From assembly GCF_050947335.1 (NCBI RefSeq), contig NW_027473700.1, positions 107,683 to 171,682 on the forward strand: a stretch of DNA of 64,000 nt, given 5' to 3'. Shown piece by piece: positions 33,285-48,200 of the stretch. The number at the start of each line of letters is the position of its first letter. Position 1 is the first letter of the stretch. Source of the stretch: Megachile rotundata. Its lineage: Eukaryota; Arthropoda; Insecta; Hymenoptera; Megachilidae. A program made the translations under genes and the position numbers. Under the pieces are notes generated by a model. It searched no databases and was not told the origin of the DNA. It saw only the letters and a program-made list of their open reading frames with translations.

Positions 33285-35962
33285 TCGCAATCACACAATC
33301 CCAATCACACAATCGCAATCACACAATCGCAATCACACAATCGCAATCACACGATCGCAATCACACGATCGCAATCATACGATCGCAATCATACACTCAC
33401 AACCATTCAATCACAATCATACAATAACAATCATACGATCACAATCATACGATCACAATCATACAATCACAATCATACAATCGCGACCAAGCAATCACAA
33501 TCATTCAATCACAATCATACAATAACAATCATACGATCACAATCATACAATTACTACTATAGAATCACAATCATACAAAAACAATCATACAATCACAATC
33601 ATACTATCACAATCATACAATCACAATCATACAATCACAATCATACAATCACAATCATGCAATCACAATCATACAATCACAGTCATACAATCACAATAAT
33701 ACGCTCACAATCATTCAACCACAATCATACAATAACAATCATACGATCACAATCATACAATCACAATCATACAATCACAATCTTACAATCACAATCATAC
33801 AATCGCAGTCAAACAATCACAATCATACGATCGCAATCATACAATCACAATCATACACTCACAATCATTCAATCACAATCATACAATCACAATCATACAA
33901 TCACAATCATACACTCACAATCATTCAATCACAATCATACAATCGCAATCAAGCAATCACAATCATACAATCACAATCATACCATCACAATCATACAATT
34001 ACTACTATACAATCACAATCATACAAAAACAATCATACAATCACAATCATACAATCGCAAGCATACAATCACAATCATACAATCACAATCATACAATCGC
34101 AATCATACAATTACAATCACACAAATACAATCATACAATCACAATCATGCAATCACAATCATACTGTAACAATCATACAATCAAAATCATACAATCACAA
34201 TCATACAATCGCAATCAAACAATCACAATCATACGATCGCAATCATACAATCACAATCATACTCTCACAATCATTCAATCACAATCATACAATCACAATC
34301 ATACGATCACAATCATACAATCACAATAATACCATCACAATCATACAATCACAAACATACAATCATAATCATACAATCACAATCATACAATTACAATCAT
34401 ACAATCACAATCATACAATCACAATCATACAATCACAATCATACAACCACAATCAGACAATCACAATCGTACAATCACAATCATACAATCGCAATCACAC
34501 AATCACAATCATTCAATCACAATCATAAAATCACGAACATACAATCACAATCATACAATCACAATCATACAATCACAATCTTACAATCACAATCATACAA
34601 TCGCAGTCAAACAATCACAATCATACGATCGCAATCATACAATCACAATCATACACTCACAATCATTCAATCACAATCATACAATCACAATCATACAATC
34701 ACAATCATACACTCACAATCATTCAATCACAATCATACAATCGCAATCAAGCAATCACAATCATACAATCACAATCATACCATCACAATCATACAATTAC
34801 TACTATACAATCACAATCATACAAAAACAATCATACAATCACAATCATACAATCGCAAGCATACAATCACAATCATACAATCACAATCATACAATCGCAA
34901 TCATACAATTACAATCACACAAATACAATCATACAATCACAATCATGCAATCACAATCATACTGTAACAATCATACAATCAAAATCATACAATCACAATC
35001 ATACAATCGCAATCAAACAATCACAATCATACGATCGCAATCATACAATCACAATCATACTCTCACAATCATTCAATCACAATCATACAATCACAATCAT
35101 ACGATCACAATCATACAATCACAATAATACCATCACAATCATACAATCACAAACATACAATCATAATCATACAATCACAATCATACAATTACAATCATAC
35201 AATCACAATCATACAATCACAATCATACAATCACAATCATACAACCACAATCAGACAATCACAATCGTACAATCACAATCATACAATCGCAATCACACAA
35301 TCACAATCATTCAATCACAATCATAAAATCACGAACATACAATCACAATCATACAATCACAATCATACAATCACAATCATACACTCACAATCATTCAATC
35401 ACAAACATACAATCACAATCATACAATCACAATCATACACTCACAATCATTCAATCACAATCATACAATAACAACCATACGATCACAATCATACAATTAC
35501 TACTATAGAATCACAATCATACAAAAACAATCATACAATCAAAATCATACAATCGCAAGCATACACTCACAATCATTCAATCACTATCATACAATCACAA
35601 TCATATAATCACAATCATACAATCACAACCATACAATCACAATCATACGATGACAATCATACAATTACCACTATACAATCACAATCATACAAAAACAATC
35701 ATACTATCACAATCATACAATCACAATCATACAATCACAATCATTCATTCACAATCATACAATCACAATCATACAATCACAATCATACGATCGCAATCAT
35801 ACAATCACAATCATACTCTCACAATCATTCAATCACCGTCATACAATCATAATCATACGATCACAATCATACAATCACAATCATACCTTCACAATCATAC
35901 AATCACAAACATACAATCATAATCATACAATCGCAATCAAACAATCACAATCATACGATCGC
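33285..35962. repeat. T-type block, family II copy 2, with a 798-bp tandem duplication
   Basis: The stretch around 33,777-34,574 is repeated directly afterwards: the CTTAC unit near 33,782 and the CATGCA start at 34,147 recur 798 bp (57 monomers) later, at about 34,580 and 34,945. The first family II copy (28.7-30.5 kb) has this segment once. The GATGAC marker is at 35,650. Confidence 0.9.
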
Positions 35963-36978
35963 AATCACACAATCACAATCACACAATCACAATCACACAA
36001 TCACAATCATACAATCACAATCACACAATCACAATCACACAATCACAATCACACAATCACAATCACACAATCACAATCACACAATCACAATCACACAATC
36101 ACAATCACACAATCACAATCACACAATCACAATCACACAATCACAATCACACAATCACAATCACACAATCACAATCACACAATCACAATCACACAATCAC
36201 AATCACACAATCACAATCACACAATCACAATCACACAATCACAATCACACAATCACAATCACACAATCACAATCACACAATCACAATCACACAATCACAA
36301 TCACACAATCACAATCACACAATCACAATCACACAATCACAATCACACAATCACAATCACACAATCACAATCACACAATCACAATCACACAATCACAATC
36401 ACACAATCACAATCACACAATCACAATCACACAATCACAATCACACAATCACAATCACACAATCACAATCACACAATCACAATCACACAATCACAATCAC
36501 ACAATCACAATCACACAATCACAATCACAAAATCACAATCACACAATCACAATCACACAATCACAATCACACAATCACAATCACACAATCACAATCACAC
36601 AATCACAATCACACAATCACAATCACACAATCACAATCACACAATCACAATCACACAATCACAATCACACAATCACAATCACACAATCACAATCACACAA
36701 TCACAATCACACAATCACAATCACACAATCACAATCACACAATCACAATCACACAATCACAATCACACAATCACAATCACACAATCACAATCACACAATC
36801 ACAATCACACAATCACAATCACACAATCACAATCACACAATCACAATCACACAATCACAATCACACAATCGCAATCACACAATCCCAATCACACAATCGC
36901 AATCACACAATCGCAATCACACAATCGCAATCACACGATCGCAATCACACGATCGCAATCATACGATCGCAATCATAC
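33395..36978. repeat. 3,584-bp tandem higher-order repeat, unit 1
   Basis: The unit runs from one ACTCACAACCATTC monomer (33,395) to the next (36,979), so the period is 3,584 bp, exactly 256 monomers. It comprises the T-type block with the nested 798-bp duplication and a C-type array of 0.9 kb. Markers at 33,657, 34,147, 34,945 and 35,650 recur at 37,241, 37,731, 38,529 and 39,234. Confidence 0.92.
35963..36868. repeat. C-type array inside the 3,584-bp repeat
   Basis: About 0.9 kb of clean C-type units with a CATAC unit near 36,009 and a CACAAAATC unit at 36,528. The right edge is graded like that of 30,517-33,284, including the ATCCC unit, which marks the two arrays as recent relatives. Confidence 0.94.
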
Positions 36979-39546
36979 ACTCACAACCATTCAATCACAA
37001 TCATACAATAACAATCATACGATCACAATCATACGATCACAATCATACAATCACAATCATACAATCGCGACCAAGCAATCACAATCATTCAATCACAATC
37101 ATACAATAACAATCATACGATCACAATCATACAATTACTACTATAGAATCACAATCATACAAAAACAATCATACAATCACAATCATACTATCACAATCAT
37201 ACAATCACAATCATACAATCACAATCATACAATCACAATCATGCAATCACAATCATACAATCACAGTCATACAATCACAATAATACGCTCACAATCATTC
37301 AACCACAATCATACAATAACAATCATACGATCACAATCATACAATCACAATCATACAATCACAATCTTACAATCACAATCATACAATCGCAGTCAAACAA
37401 TCACAATCATACGATCGCAATCATACAATCACAATCATACACTCACAATCATTCAATCACAATCATACAATCACAATCATACAATCACAATCATACACTC
37501 ACAATCATTCAATCACAATCATACAATCGCAATCAAGCAATCACAATCATACAATCACAATCATACCATCACAATCATACAATTACTACTATACAATCAC
37601 AATCATACAAAAACAATCATACAATCACAATCATACAATCGCAAGCATACAATCACAATCATACAATCACAATCATACAATCGCAATCATACAATTACAA
37701 TCACACAAATACAATCATACAATCACAATCATGCAATCACAATCATACTGTAACAATCATACAATCAAAATCATACAATCACAATCATACAATCGCAATC
37801 AAACAATCACAATCATACGATCGCAATCATACAATCACAATCATACTCTCACAATCATTCAATCACAATCATACAATCACAATCATACGATCACAATCAT
37901 ACAATCACAATAATACCATCACAATCATACAATCACAAACATACAATCATAATCATACAATCACAATCATACAATTACAATCATACAATCACAATCATAC
38001 AATCACAATCATACAATCACAATCATACAACCACAATCAGACAATCACAATCGTACAATCACAATCATACAATCGCAATCACACAATCACAATCATTCAA
38101 TCACAATCATAAAATCACGAACATACAATCACAATCATACAATCACAATCATACAATCACAATCTTACAATCACAATCATACAATCGCAGTCAAACAATC
38201 ACAATCATACGATCGCAATCATACAATCACAATCATACACTCACAATCATTCAATCACAATCATACAATCACAATCATACAATCACAATCATACACTCAC
38301 AATCATTCAATCACAATCATACAATCGCAATCAAGCAATCACAATCATACAATCACAATCATACCATCACAATCATACAATTACTACTATACAATCACAA
38401 TCATACAAAAACAATCATACAATCACAATCATACAATCGCAAGCATACAATCACAATCATACAATCACAATCATACAATCGCAATCATACAATTACAATC
38501 ACACAAATACAATCATACAATCACAATCATGCAATCACAATCATACTGTAACAATCATACAATCAAAATCATACAATCACAATCATACAATCGCAATCAA
38601 ACAATCACAATCATACGATCGCAATCATACAATCACAATCATACTCTCACAATCATTCAATCACAATCATACAATCACAATCATACGATCACAATCATAC
38701 AATCACAATAATACCATCACAATCATACAATCACAAACATACAATCATAATCATACAATCACAATCATACAATTACAATCATACAATCACAATCATACAA
38801 TCACAATCATACAATCACAATCATACAACCACAATCAGACAATCACAATCGTACAATCACAATCATACAATCGCAATCACACAATCACAATCATTCAATC
38901 ACAATCATAAAATCACGAACATACAATCACAATCATACAATCACAATCATACAATCACAATCATACACTCACAATCATTCAATCACAAACATACAATCAC
39001 AATCATACAATCACAATCATACACTCACAATCATTCAATCACAATCATACAATAACAACCATACGATCACAATCATACAATTACTACTATAGAATCACAA
39101 TCATACAAAAACAATCATACAATCAAAATCATACAATCGCAAGCATACACTCACAATCATTCAATCACTATCATACAATCACAATCATATAATCACAATC
39201 ATACAATCACAACCATACAATCACAATCATACGATGACAATCATACAATTACCACTATACAATCACAATCATACAAAAACAATCATACTATCACAATCAT
39301 ACAATCACAATCATACAATCACAATCATTCATTCACAATCATACAATCACAATCATACAATCACAATCATACGATCGCAATCATACAATCACAATCATAC
39401 TCTCACAATCATTCAATCACCGTCATACAATCATAATCATACGATCACAATCATACAATCACAATCATACCTTCACAATCATACAATCACAAACATACAA
39501 TCATAATCATACAATCGCAATCAAACAATCACAATCATACGATCGC
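36869..39546. repeat. T-type block, family II copy 3 (unit 2 of the 3,584-bp repeat)
   Basis: Matches 33,285-35,962 at a constant offset of 3,584 bp, including the 798-bp internal duplication (markers 37,731 and 38,529). The duplication therefore predates the 3,584-bp tandem event. No gene is seen. Confidence 0.9.
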
Positions 39547-40609
39547 AATCACACAATCACAATCACACAATCACAATCACACAATCACAATCATACAATC
39601 ACAATCACACAATCACAATCACACAATCACAATCATGCAATCACAATCATACAATCACAATCACACAATCACAATCACACAATCACAATCACACAATCAC
39701 AATCACACAATCACAATCACACAATCACAATCACACAATCACAATCACACAATCACAATCACACAATCACAATCACACAATCACAATCACACAATCACAA
39801 TCACACAATCACAATCACACAATCACAATCACACAATCACAATCACACAATCACAATCACACAATCACAATCACACAATCACAATCACACAATCACAATC
39901 ACACAATCACAATCACACAATCACAATCACACAATCACAATCACACAATCACAATCACACAATCACAATCACACAATCACAATCACACAATCACAATCAC
40001 ACAATCACAATCACACAATCACAATCACACAATCACAATCACACAATCACAATCACACAATCACAATCACACAATCACAATCACACAATCACAATCACAC
40101 AATCACAATCACACAATCACAATCACACAATCACAATCACACAATCACAATCACACAATCACAATCACACAATCACAATCACACAATCACAATCACACAA
40201 TCACAATCACACAATCACAATCACACAATCACAATCACACAATCACAATCACACAATTACAATCACACAATCACAATCACACAATCACAATCACACAATC
40301 ACAATCACACAATCACAATCACACAATCACAATCACACAATCACAATCACACAATCACAATCACACAATCACAATCACACAATCACAATCACACAATCAC
40401 AATCACACAATCACAATCACACAATCACAATCACACAATCACAATCACACAATCACAATCACACAATCACAATCACACAATCACAATCACACAATCACAA
40501 TCACACAATCACAATCACACAATCACAATCACACAATCACAATCACACCATCACAATCACACAATCACAATCACACAATCACAATCGCACAATCACAATC
40601 GCACAATCA
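39547..40609. repeat. C-type array joining family II (left) to family I (right)
   Basis: The left flank is the family II GATCGCAATCACAC edge. The right end has CACACCATC (40,546), TCGCAC units and the T-type flank of the segment also seen at 20.70 kb. A CATGCA/CATAC pair lies near 39,635 and a single AATTAC near 40,257. The array bridges two different higher-order families. Confidence 0.9.
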
Positions 40610-41137
40610 CAATCATACGATCGCAATCATACAATCACAATCATACAACCACAATCATACTATCGCAATCATACAATCACAATCATACCATCACAATCAT
40701 ACAATCACAATCATACAATCACAATCATACAATCACAATCATACAATCACAATCATGCAATCACAATCATACAATCACAATCATACAATCACAATCATAC
40801 AATCGCAATCATACAATCGCAATCAAGCAATCACAATCATTCAATCACAATCATGCAATAACAATCATACGATCACAATCATACAATTACTACTATAGAA
40901 TCACAATCATACAAAAACAATCATACAATCACAATCATACTATCACAATCATACAATCACAATCATACAATCACAATCATACAATCACAATCATACAATC
41001 GTAATCATGCAATCACAATCATACAATCACAATCATGCAATCACAATCATACAATCACAATCATACAATCGCAATCATACGATCGCAATCATACAATCAC
41101 AATAATACACTCACAATCATTCAATCACAAACATACA
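40610..41137. repeat. T-type block
   Basis: Counterpart of 20.79-21.28 kb, with the same TCGTAATC variant (40,999 against 21,146). No gene is seen. Confidence 0.87.
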
Positions 41138-41492
41138 ATCACAATCACGCATTCACAATCACGCAATCGCAATCACGCAATCGCAATCACGCAACCACAA
41201 TCACGCAATCACAATCACGCAATCACAATCACGCAATCACAATCACGCAATCACAATCACGCAATCACAATCACGCAATCACAATCACGCAATCACAATC
41301 ACGCAATCACAATCACGCAATCACAATCACGCAATCACAATCACGCAATCACAATCACGCAATCACAATCACGCAATCACAATCACGCAATCACAATCAC
41401 GCAATCACAATCACGCAATCACATTCACGCAATCACACTCACGCAATCACAATCACGCAATCACAATCACACAATCACAATCACACAATCAC
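41138..41492. repeat. ACGC-type array
   Basis: Counterpart of 21,285-21,639, with substitutions CATTCAC near 41,151 and CATTCACGC near 41,424. Exits through AAGCATACACTCAC. Confidence 0.92.
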
Positions 41493-43390
41493 AAGCATAC
41501 ACTCACAATCATTCAATCACTATCATACAATCACAATCATACAATCACAATCATACTATCACAACCCTACAATCACAATCATACAATCACAATCATACAA
41601 TCACAATCATACAATCGCAATCAAGCAATCACAATCATACAATCACAATCATACCATCACAATCATACAATTACTACTATACAATCACAATCATACAAAA
41701 ACAATCATACAATCACAATCATACTATCACAATCATACAATCGCAATCAAGCAATCACAATCATACGATCGCAATCATACAATCACAATCATACACTCAA
41801 AATCATTCAATCACAATCATACAATAACAATCATACGATCACAATCATACAATTACTACTATAGAATCGCAATCAAACAGTCACAATCATACGATCGCAA
41901 TCATACAATCACAATCATACACTCACAATCATTCAATCACAATCATGCAATCACAATCATACGATCACAATCATACAATCACAATCATACAATCACAATC
42001 ATACAATTGCAATCAAGCAATCACAATCATACAATCACAATCATACCATCACAATCATACAATTACTACTATACAATCACAATCATACAAAAACAATCAT
42101 ACAATCACAATCATACAATCGCAAGCATACAATCACAATCATACAATCACAATCATACAATCGCAATCATACAATTACAATCACACAAATACAATCATAC
42201 AATCACAATCATGCAATCACAATCATACTGTAACAATCATACAATCAAAATCATACAATCACAATCATACAATCGCAATCAAACATTCACAATCATACGA
42301 TCGCAATCATACAATCACAATCATTCAATCACAATCATACAATCACAATCATACGATCACAATCATACAATCACAATCATACCATCACAATCATACAATC
42401 GCAAACATACAATCATAATCATACAATCACAATCATACAATCACAATCATACAATGACAATCATACAATCACAATCATACAATCACAATCATACAACCAC
42501 AATCAGACAATCACAATCATACAATCACAATCATACAATCGCAGTCACACAATCACAATCATACAATCACAATCATAAAATCACGAACATACAATCACAA
42601 TCATACAATCACAATCATACAATCACAATCATACACTCACAATCATTCAATCACAAACATACAATCACAATCATACAATCACAATCATACACTCACAATC
42701 ATTCAATCACAATAATACAATAACAACCATACGATCACAATCATACAATTACTACTATAGAATCACAATCATACAAAAACAATCATACAACCACAATCAT
42801 ACAATCGCAAGCATACACTCACAATCATACAACCACAATCATACTATCGCAATCATACAATCACAATCATACCATCACAATCATACAATCACAATCATAC
42901 AATCACAATCATACAATCACAATCATACAATCACAATCATGCAATCACAATCATACAATCACAATCATACAATCACAATCATACAATCGCAATCAAGCAA
43001 TCACAATCATTCAATCACAATCATGCAATAACAATCATACGATCACAATCATACAATTACTACTATAGAATCACAATCATACAAAAACAATCATACAATC
43101 ACAATCATTCAATCACAATCATGCAATAACAATCATACGATCACAATCATACAATTACTACTATAGAATCACAATCATACAAAAACAATCATACAATCAC
43201 AATCATACTATCACAACCATACAATCACAATCATACAATCACAATCATACAATCGCAATCATGCAATCACAATCATACAATCACAATCATGCAATCACAA
43301 TCATACAATCACAATCATACAATCGCAATCATACGATCGCAATCATACAATCCCAATAATACACTCACAATCATTCAATCACAAACATAC
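41493..43390. repeat. T-type block
   Basis: Counterpart of 21,640-23,540 at offset 19,853. The open frames at 41,035-42,723 and 41,945-42,418 overlap in different phases and give the same kind of residues, as expected of a repeat and not of genes. Confidence 0.88.
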
Positions 43391-43782
43391 AATCACAATC
43401 ACGCAATCACAATCACGCAATCACAATCACGCAATCACAATCACGCAATCACAATCGCGCAATCACAATCGCGCAATCACAATCACGCAATCACAATCAC
43501 GCAATCACAATCGCGCAATCACAATCGCGCAATCACAATCGCGCAATCACAATCGCGCAATCACAATCGCGCAATCACAATCGCGCAATCACAATCGCGC
43601 AATCACAATCGCCCAATCACAATCGCACAATCACAATCGCACAATCACACAATCACAATCCCACAATCACAATCGCACAATCACAATCGCACAATCACAA
43701 TCACACAATCACAATCACACAATCACAATCACACAATCACAATCACACAATCACAATCACACAATCACAATCACACAATCAC
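43391..43782. repeat. ACGC / TCGCGC / TCGCAC / C-type array
   Basis: Counterpart of 23,541-23,943, about one monomer shorter. It keeps the same 8-bp word and ATCCCAC unit (near 43,650). Confidence 0.9.
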
Positions 43783-45784
43783 AAGCATACACTCACAATC
43801 ATTCAATCACTATCATACAGTCACAATCATACAATCACAATCATACTATCACAATCATACAATCACAATCATACAATCACAATCATACAATCACAATCAT
43901 ACAATCACAATCATACAATCACAGTCATACAATCACAATCATACAATCACAATCATGCAATCACAATCATACAATCACAATCATACGATCACAATCATAC
44001 AATTACTACTATAGAATCACAATCATACAAAAACAATCATACAATCACAATCATACTATCACAATCATACAATCGCAATCAAGCAATCACAATCATACGA
44101 TCGCAATCATACAATCACAATCATACACTCAAAATCATTCAATCACAATCATACAATAACAATCATACGATCAAAATCATACAATTACTACTATAGAATC
44201 GCAATCAAACAGTCACAATCATACGATCGCAATCATACAATCACAATCATACACTCACAATCATTCAAGCACAATCATACAATCACAATCATACGATCAC
44301 AATCATACAATCACAATCATACAATCACAATCATACAATCGCAATCAAGCAATCACAATCATACAATCACAATCATACCATCACAATCATACAATTACTA
44401 CTATACAATCACAATCATACAAAAACAATCATACAATCACAATCATACAATCGCAAGCATACAATCACAATCATACAATCACAATCATACAATCGCAATC
44501 ATACAATTACAATCACACAAATACAATCATACAATCACAATCATGCAATCACAATCATACTGTAACAATCATACAATCAAAATCATACAATCACAATCAT
44601 ACCATCGCAATCAAACAATCACAATCATACGATCGCAATCATACAATCACAATCATACTCTCACAATCATTCAATCACAATCATACAATCACAATCATAC
44701 GATCACAATCATACAATCACAATAATACCATCACAATCATACAATCACAAACATACAATCATAATCATACAATCACAATCATACAATCACAATCATACAA
44801 TCACAATCATACAATCACAATCATACAACCACAATCAGACAATCACAATCATACAATCACAATCATACAATCGCAATCACACAATCACAATCATTCAATC
44901 ACAATCATAAAATCACGAACATACAATCACAATCATACAATCACAATCATACAATCACAATCATACACTCACAATCATTCAATCACAAACATACAATCAC
45001 AATCATACAATCACAATCATACACTCACAATCATTCAATCACAATCATACAATAACAACCATACGATCACAATCATACAATTACTACTATAGAATCACAA
45101 TCATACAAAAACAATCATACAATCACAATCATACAATCGCAAGCATACACTCACAATCATTCAATCACTATCATACAATCACAATCATATAATCACAATC
45201 ATACAATCACAACCATACAATCACAATCATACGATGACAATCATACAATTACCACTATACAATCACAATCATACAAAAACAATCATACTATCACAATCAT
45301 ACAATCACAATCATACAATCACAATCATTCATTCACAATCATACAATCACAATCATACAATCACAATCATACTATCGCAATCATACAATCACAATCATAC
45401 CATCACAATCATACAATCACAATCATACAATCACAATCATACAATCGCAATCAAACAATCACAATCATACGATCGCAATCATACAATCACAATCATACTC
45501 TCACAATCATTCAATCACCGTCATACAATCATAATCATACGATCACAATCATACAATCACAATCATACCTTCACAATCATACAATCACAAACATACAATC
45601 ATAATCATACAATCGCAATCAAACAATCACAATCATACGATCGCAATCATACAATCACAATCATACTCTCACAATCATTCAATCACAATCATACAATCAC
45701 AATCATACGATCACAATCATACAATCACAATCATGCAATCACAATCATACAATCACAATCATACAATCGCAATCATACGATCGC
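43783..45784. repeat. T-type block
   Basis: Counterpart of 23,944-25,950, with the GATGAC marker at 45,234. Its right part, from about 44,900, is also the start of a 2,416-bp tandem duplication (partner starts about 47,316). No gene is seen. Confidence 0.88.
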
Positions 45785-47315
45785 AATCACACAATCACAA
45801 TCACACAATCACAATCACACAATCACAATCACACAATCACAATCACACAATCACAATCACACAATCACAATCACACAATCACAATCACACAATCACAATC
45901 ACACAATCACAATCACACAATCACACAATCACAATCACACAATCACAATCACACAATCACAATCACACAATCACAATCACACAATCACAATCACACAATC
46001 ACAATCACACAATCACAATCACACAATCACAATCACACAATCACAATCACACAATCACAATCACACAATCACAATCACACAATCACAATCACACAATCAC
46101 AATCACACAATCACAATCACACAATCACAATCACACAATCACAATCACACAATCACAATCACACAATCACAATCACACAATCACAATCACACAATCACAA
46201 TCACACAATCACAATCACACAATCACAATCACACAATCACAATCACACAATCACAATCACACAATCACAATCACACAATCACAATCACACAATCACAATC
46301 ACACAATCACAATCACACAATCACAATCACACAATCACAATCACACAATCACAATCACACAATCACAATCACACAATCACAATCACACAATCACAATCAC
46401 ACAATCACAATCACACAATCACAATCACACAATCACAATCACACAATCACAATCACACAATCACAATCACACAATCACAATCACACAATCACAATCACAC
46501 AATCACAATCACACAATCACAATCACACAATCACAATCACACAATCACAATCACACAATCACAATCACACAATCACAATCACACAATCACAATCACACAA
46601 TCACAATCACACAATCACAATCACACAATCACAATCACACAATCACAATCACACAATCACAATCACACAATCACAATCACACAATCACAATCACACAATC
46701 ACAATCACACAATCACAATCACACAATCACAATCACACAATCACAATCACACAATCACAATCACACAATCACAATCACACAATCACAATCACACAATCAC
46801 AATCACACAATCACAATCACACAATCACAATCACACAATCACAATCACACAATCACAATCACACAATCACAATCACACAATCACAATCACACAATCACAA
46901 TCATACAATCGCAATCAAACAATCACAATCATACGATCGCAATCACACAATCACAATCACACAATCACAATCACACAATCACAATCATACAATCACAATC
47001 ACACAATCACAATCACACAATCACAATCATGCAATCACAATCACACAATCACAATCACACAATCACAATCACACAATCACAATCACACAATCACAATCAC
47101 ACAATCACAATCACACAATCACAATCACACAATCACAATCACACAATCACAATCACACAATCACAATCACACAATCACAATCACACAATCACAATCACAC
47201 AATCACAATCACACAATCACAATCACACAATCACAATCACACAATCACAATCACACAATCACAATCACACAATCACAATCACACAATCACAATCACACAA
47301 TCACAATCACACAAT
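44900..47315. repeat. 2,416-bp tandem duplication, unit 1
   Basis: CATAAAATCACG at 44,906 recurs at 47,322, and the markers at 45,234 and 45,733 recur at 47,650 and 48,149, all offset 2,416 bp. That equals 172 monomers plus one 8-bp word. The word is the doubled AATCACAC at 45,911-45,926, and its counterpart is at 48,313-48,328. Confidence 0.9.
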
Positions 47316-47320
47316 CACAA
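45785..47320. repeat. C-type array with an embedded T-type island
   Basis: Clean C-type units to about 46,900, then a short island containing AATCGCAATCAAAC and GATCGCAATCACAC monomers (46,901-46,944), then more C-type units with single CATAC (46,987) and CATGC (47,029) variants. The island resembles the left flank of the family II expansion site. Confidence 0.92.
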
Positions 47321-48200
47321 TCATAAAATCACGAACATACAATCACAATCATACAATCACAATCATACAATCACAATCATACACTCACAATCATTCAATC
47401 ACAAACATACAATCACAATCATACAATCACAATCATACACTCACAATCATTCAATCACAATCATACAATAACAACCATACGATCACAATCATACAATTAC
47501 TACTATAGAATCACAATCATACAAAAACAATCATACAATCACAATCATACAATCGCAAGCATACACTCACAATCATTCAATCACTATCATACAATCACAA
47601 TCATATAATCACAATCATACAATCACAACCATACAATCACAATCATACGATGACAATCATACAATTACCACTATACAATCACAATCATACAAAAACAATC
47701 ATACTATCACAATCATACAATCACAATCATACAATCACAATCATTCATTCACAATCATACAATCACAATCATACAATCACAATCATACTATCGCAATCAT
47801 ACAATCACAATCATACCATCACAATCATACAATCACAATCATACAATCACAATCATACAATCGCAATCAAACAATCACAATCATACGATCGCAATCATAC
47901 AATCACAATCATACTCTCACAATCATTCAATCACCGTCATACAATCATAATCATACGATCACAATCATACAATCACAATCATACCTTCACAATCATACAA
48001 TCACAAACATACAATCATAATCATACAATCGCAATCAAACAATCACAATCATACGATCGCAATCATACAATCACAATCATACTCTCACAATCATTCAATC
48101 ACAATCATACAATCACAATCATACGATCACAATCATACAATCACAATCATGCAATCACAATCATACAATCACAATCATACAATCGCAATCATACGATCGC
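47321..48200. repeat. T-type block, unit 2 of the 2,416-bp duplication
   Basis: Matches 44,905-45,784, with the GATGAC marker at 47,650. Ends at a GATCGCAATCACAC monomer. No gene is seen. Confidence 0.9.

Larger units (their letters stand above)
40525..45789. repeat. Long duplicated segment, copy 2 (partner about 20,700-25,950)
   Basis: Second copy of the 5.25-kb segment, with the same order of T-type blocks, ACGC array and ACGC/TCGCGC array. It carries one extra AATCGCAATCATAC monomer near 40,805 and a small number of substitutions. Its right end runs into a C-type array directly after GATCGCAATCA. Confidence 0.88.

Noticed and set aside
20700..45789. Certain biological segmental duplication
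   Set aside because: Kept as a finding but not as certain: satellite assemblies can duplicate or collapse such segments, and only spanning reads and depth could decide.
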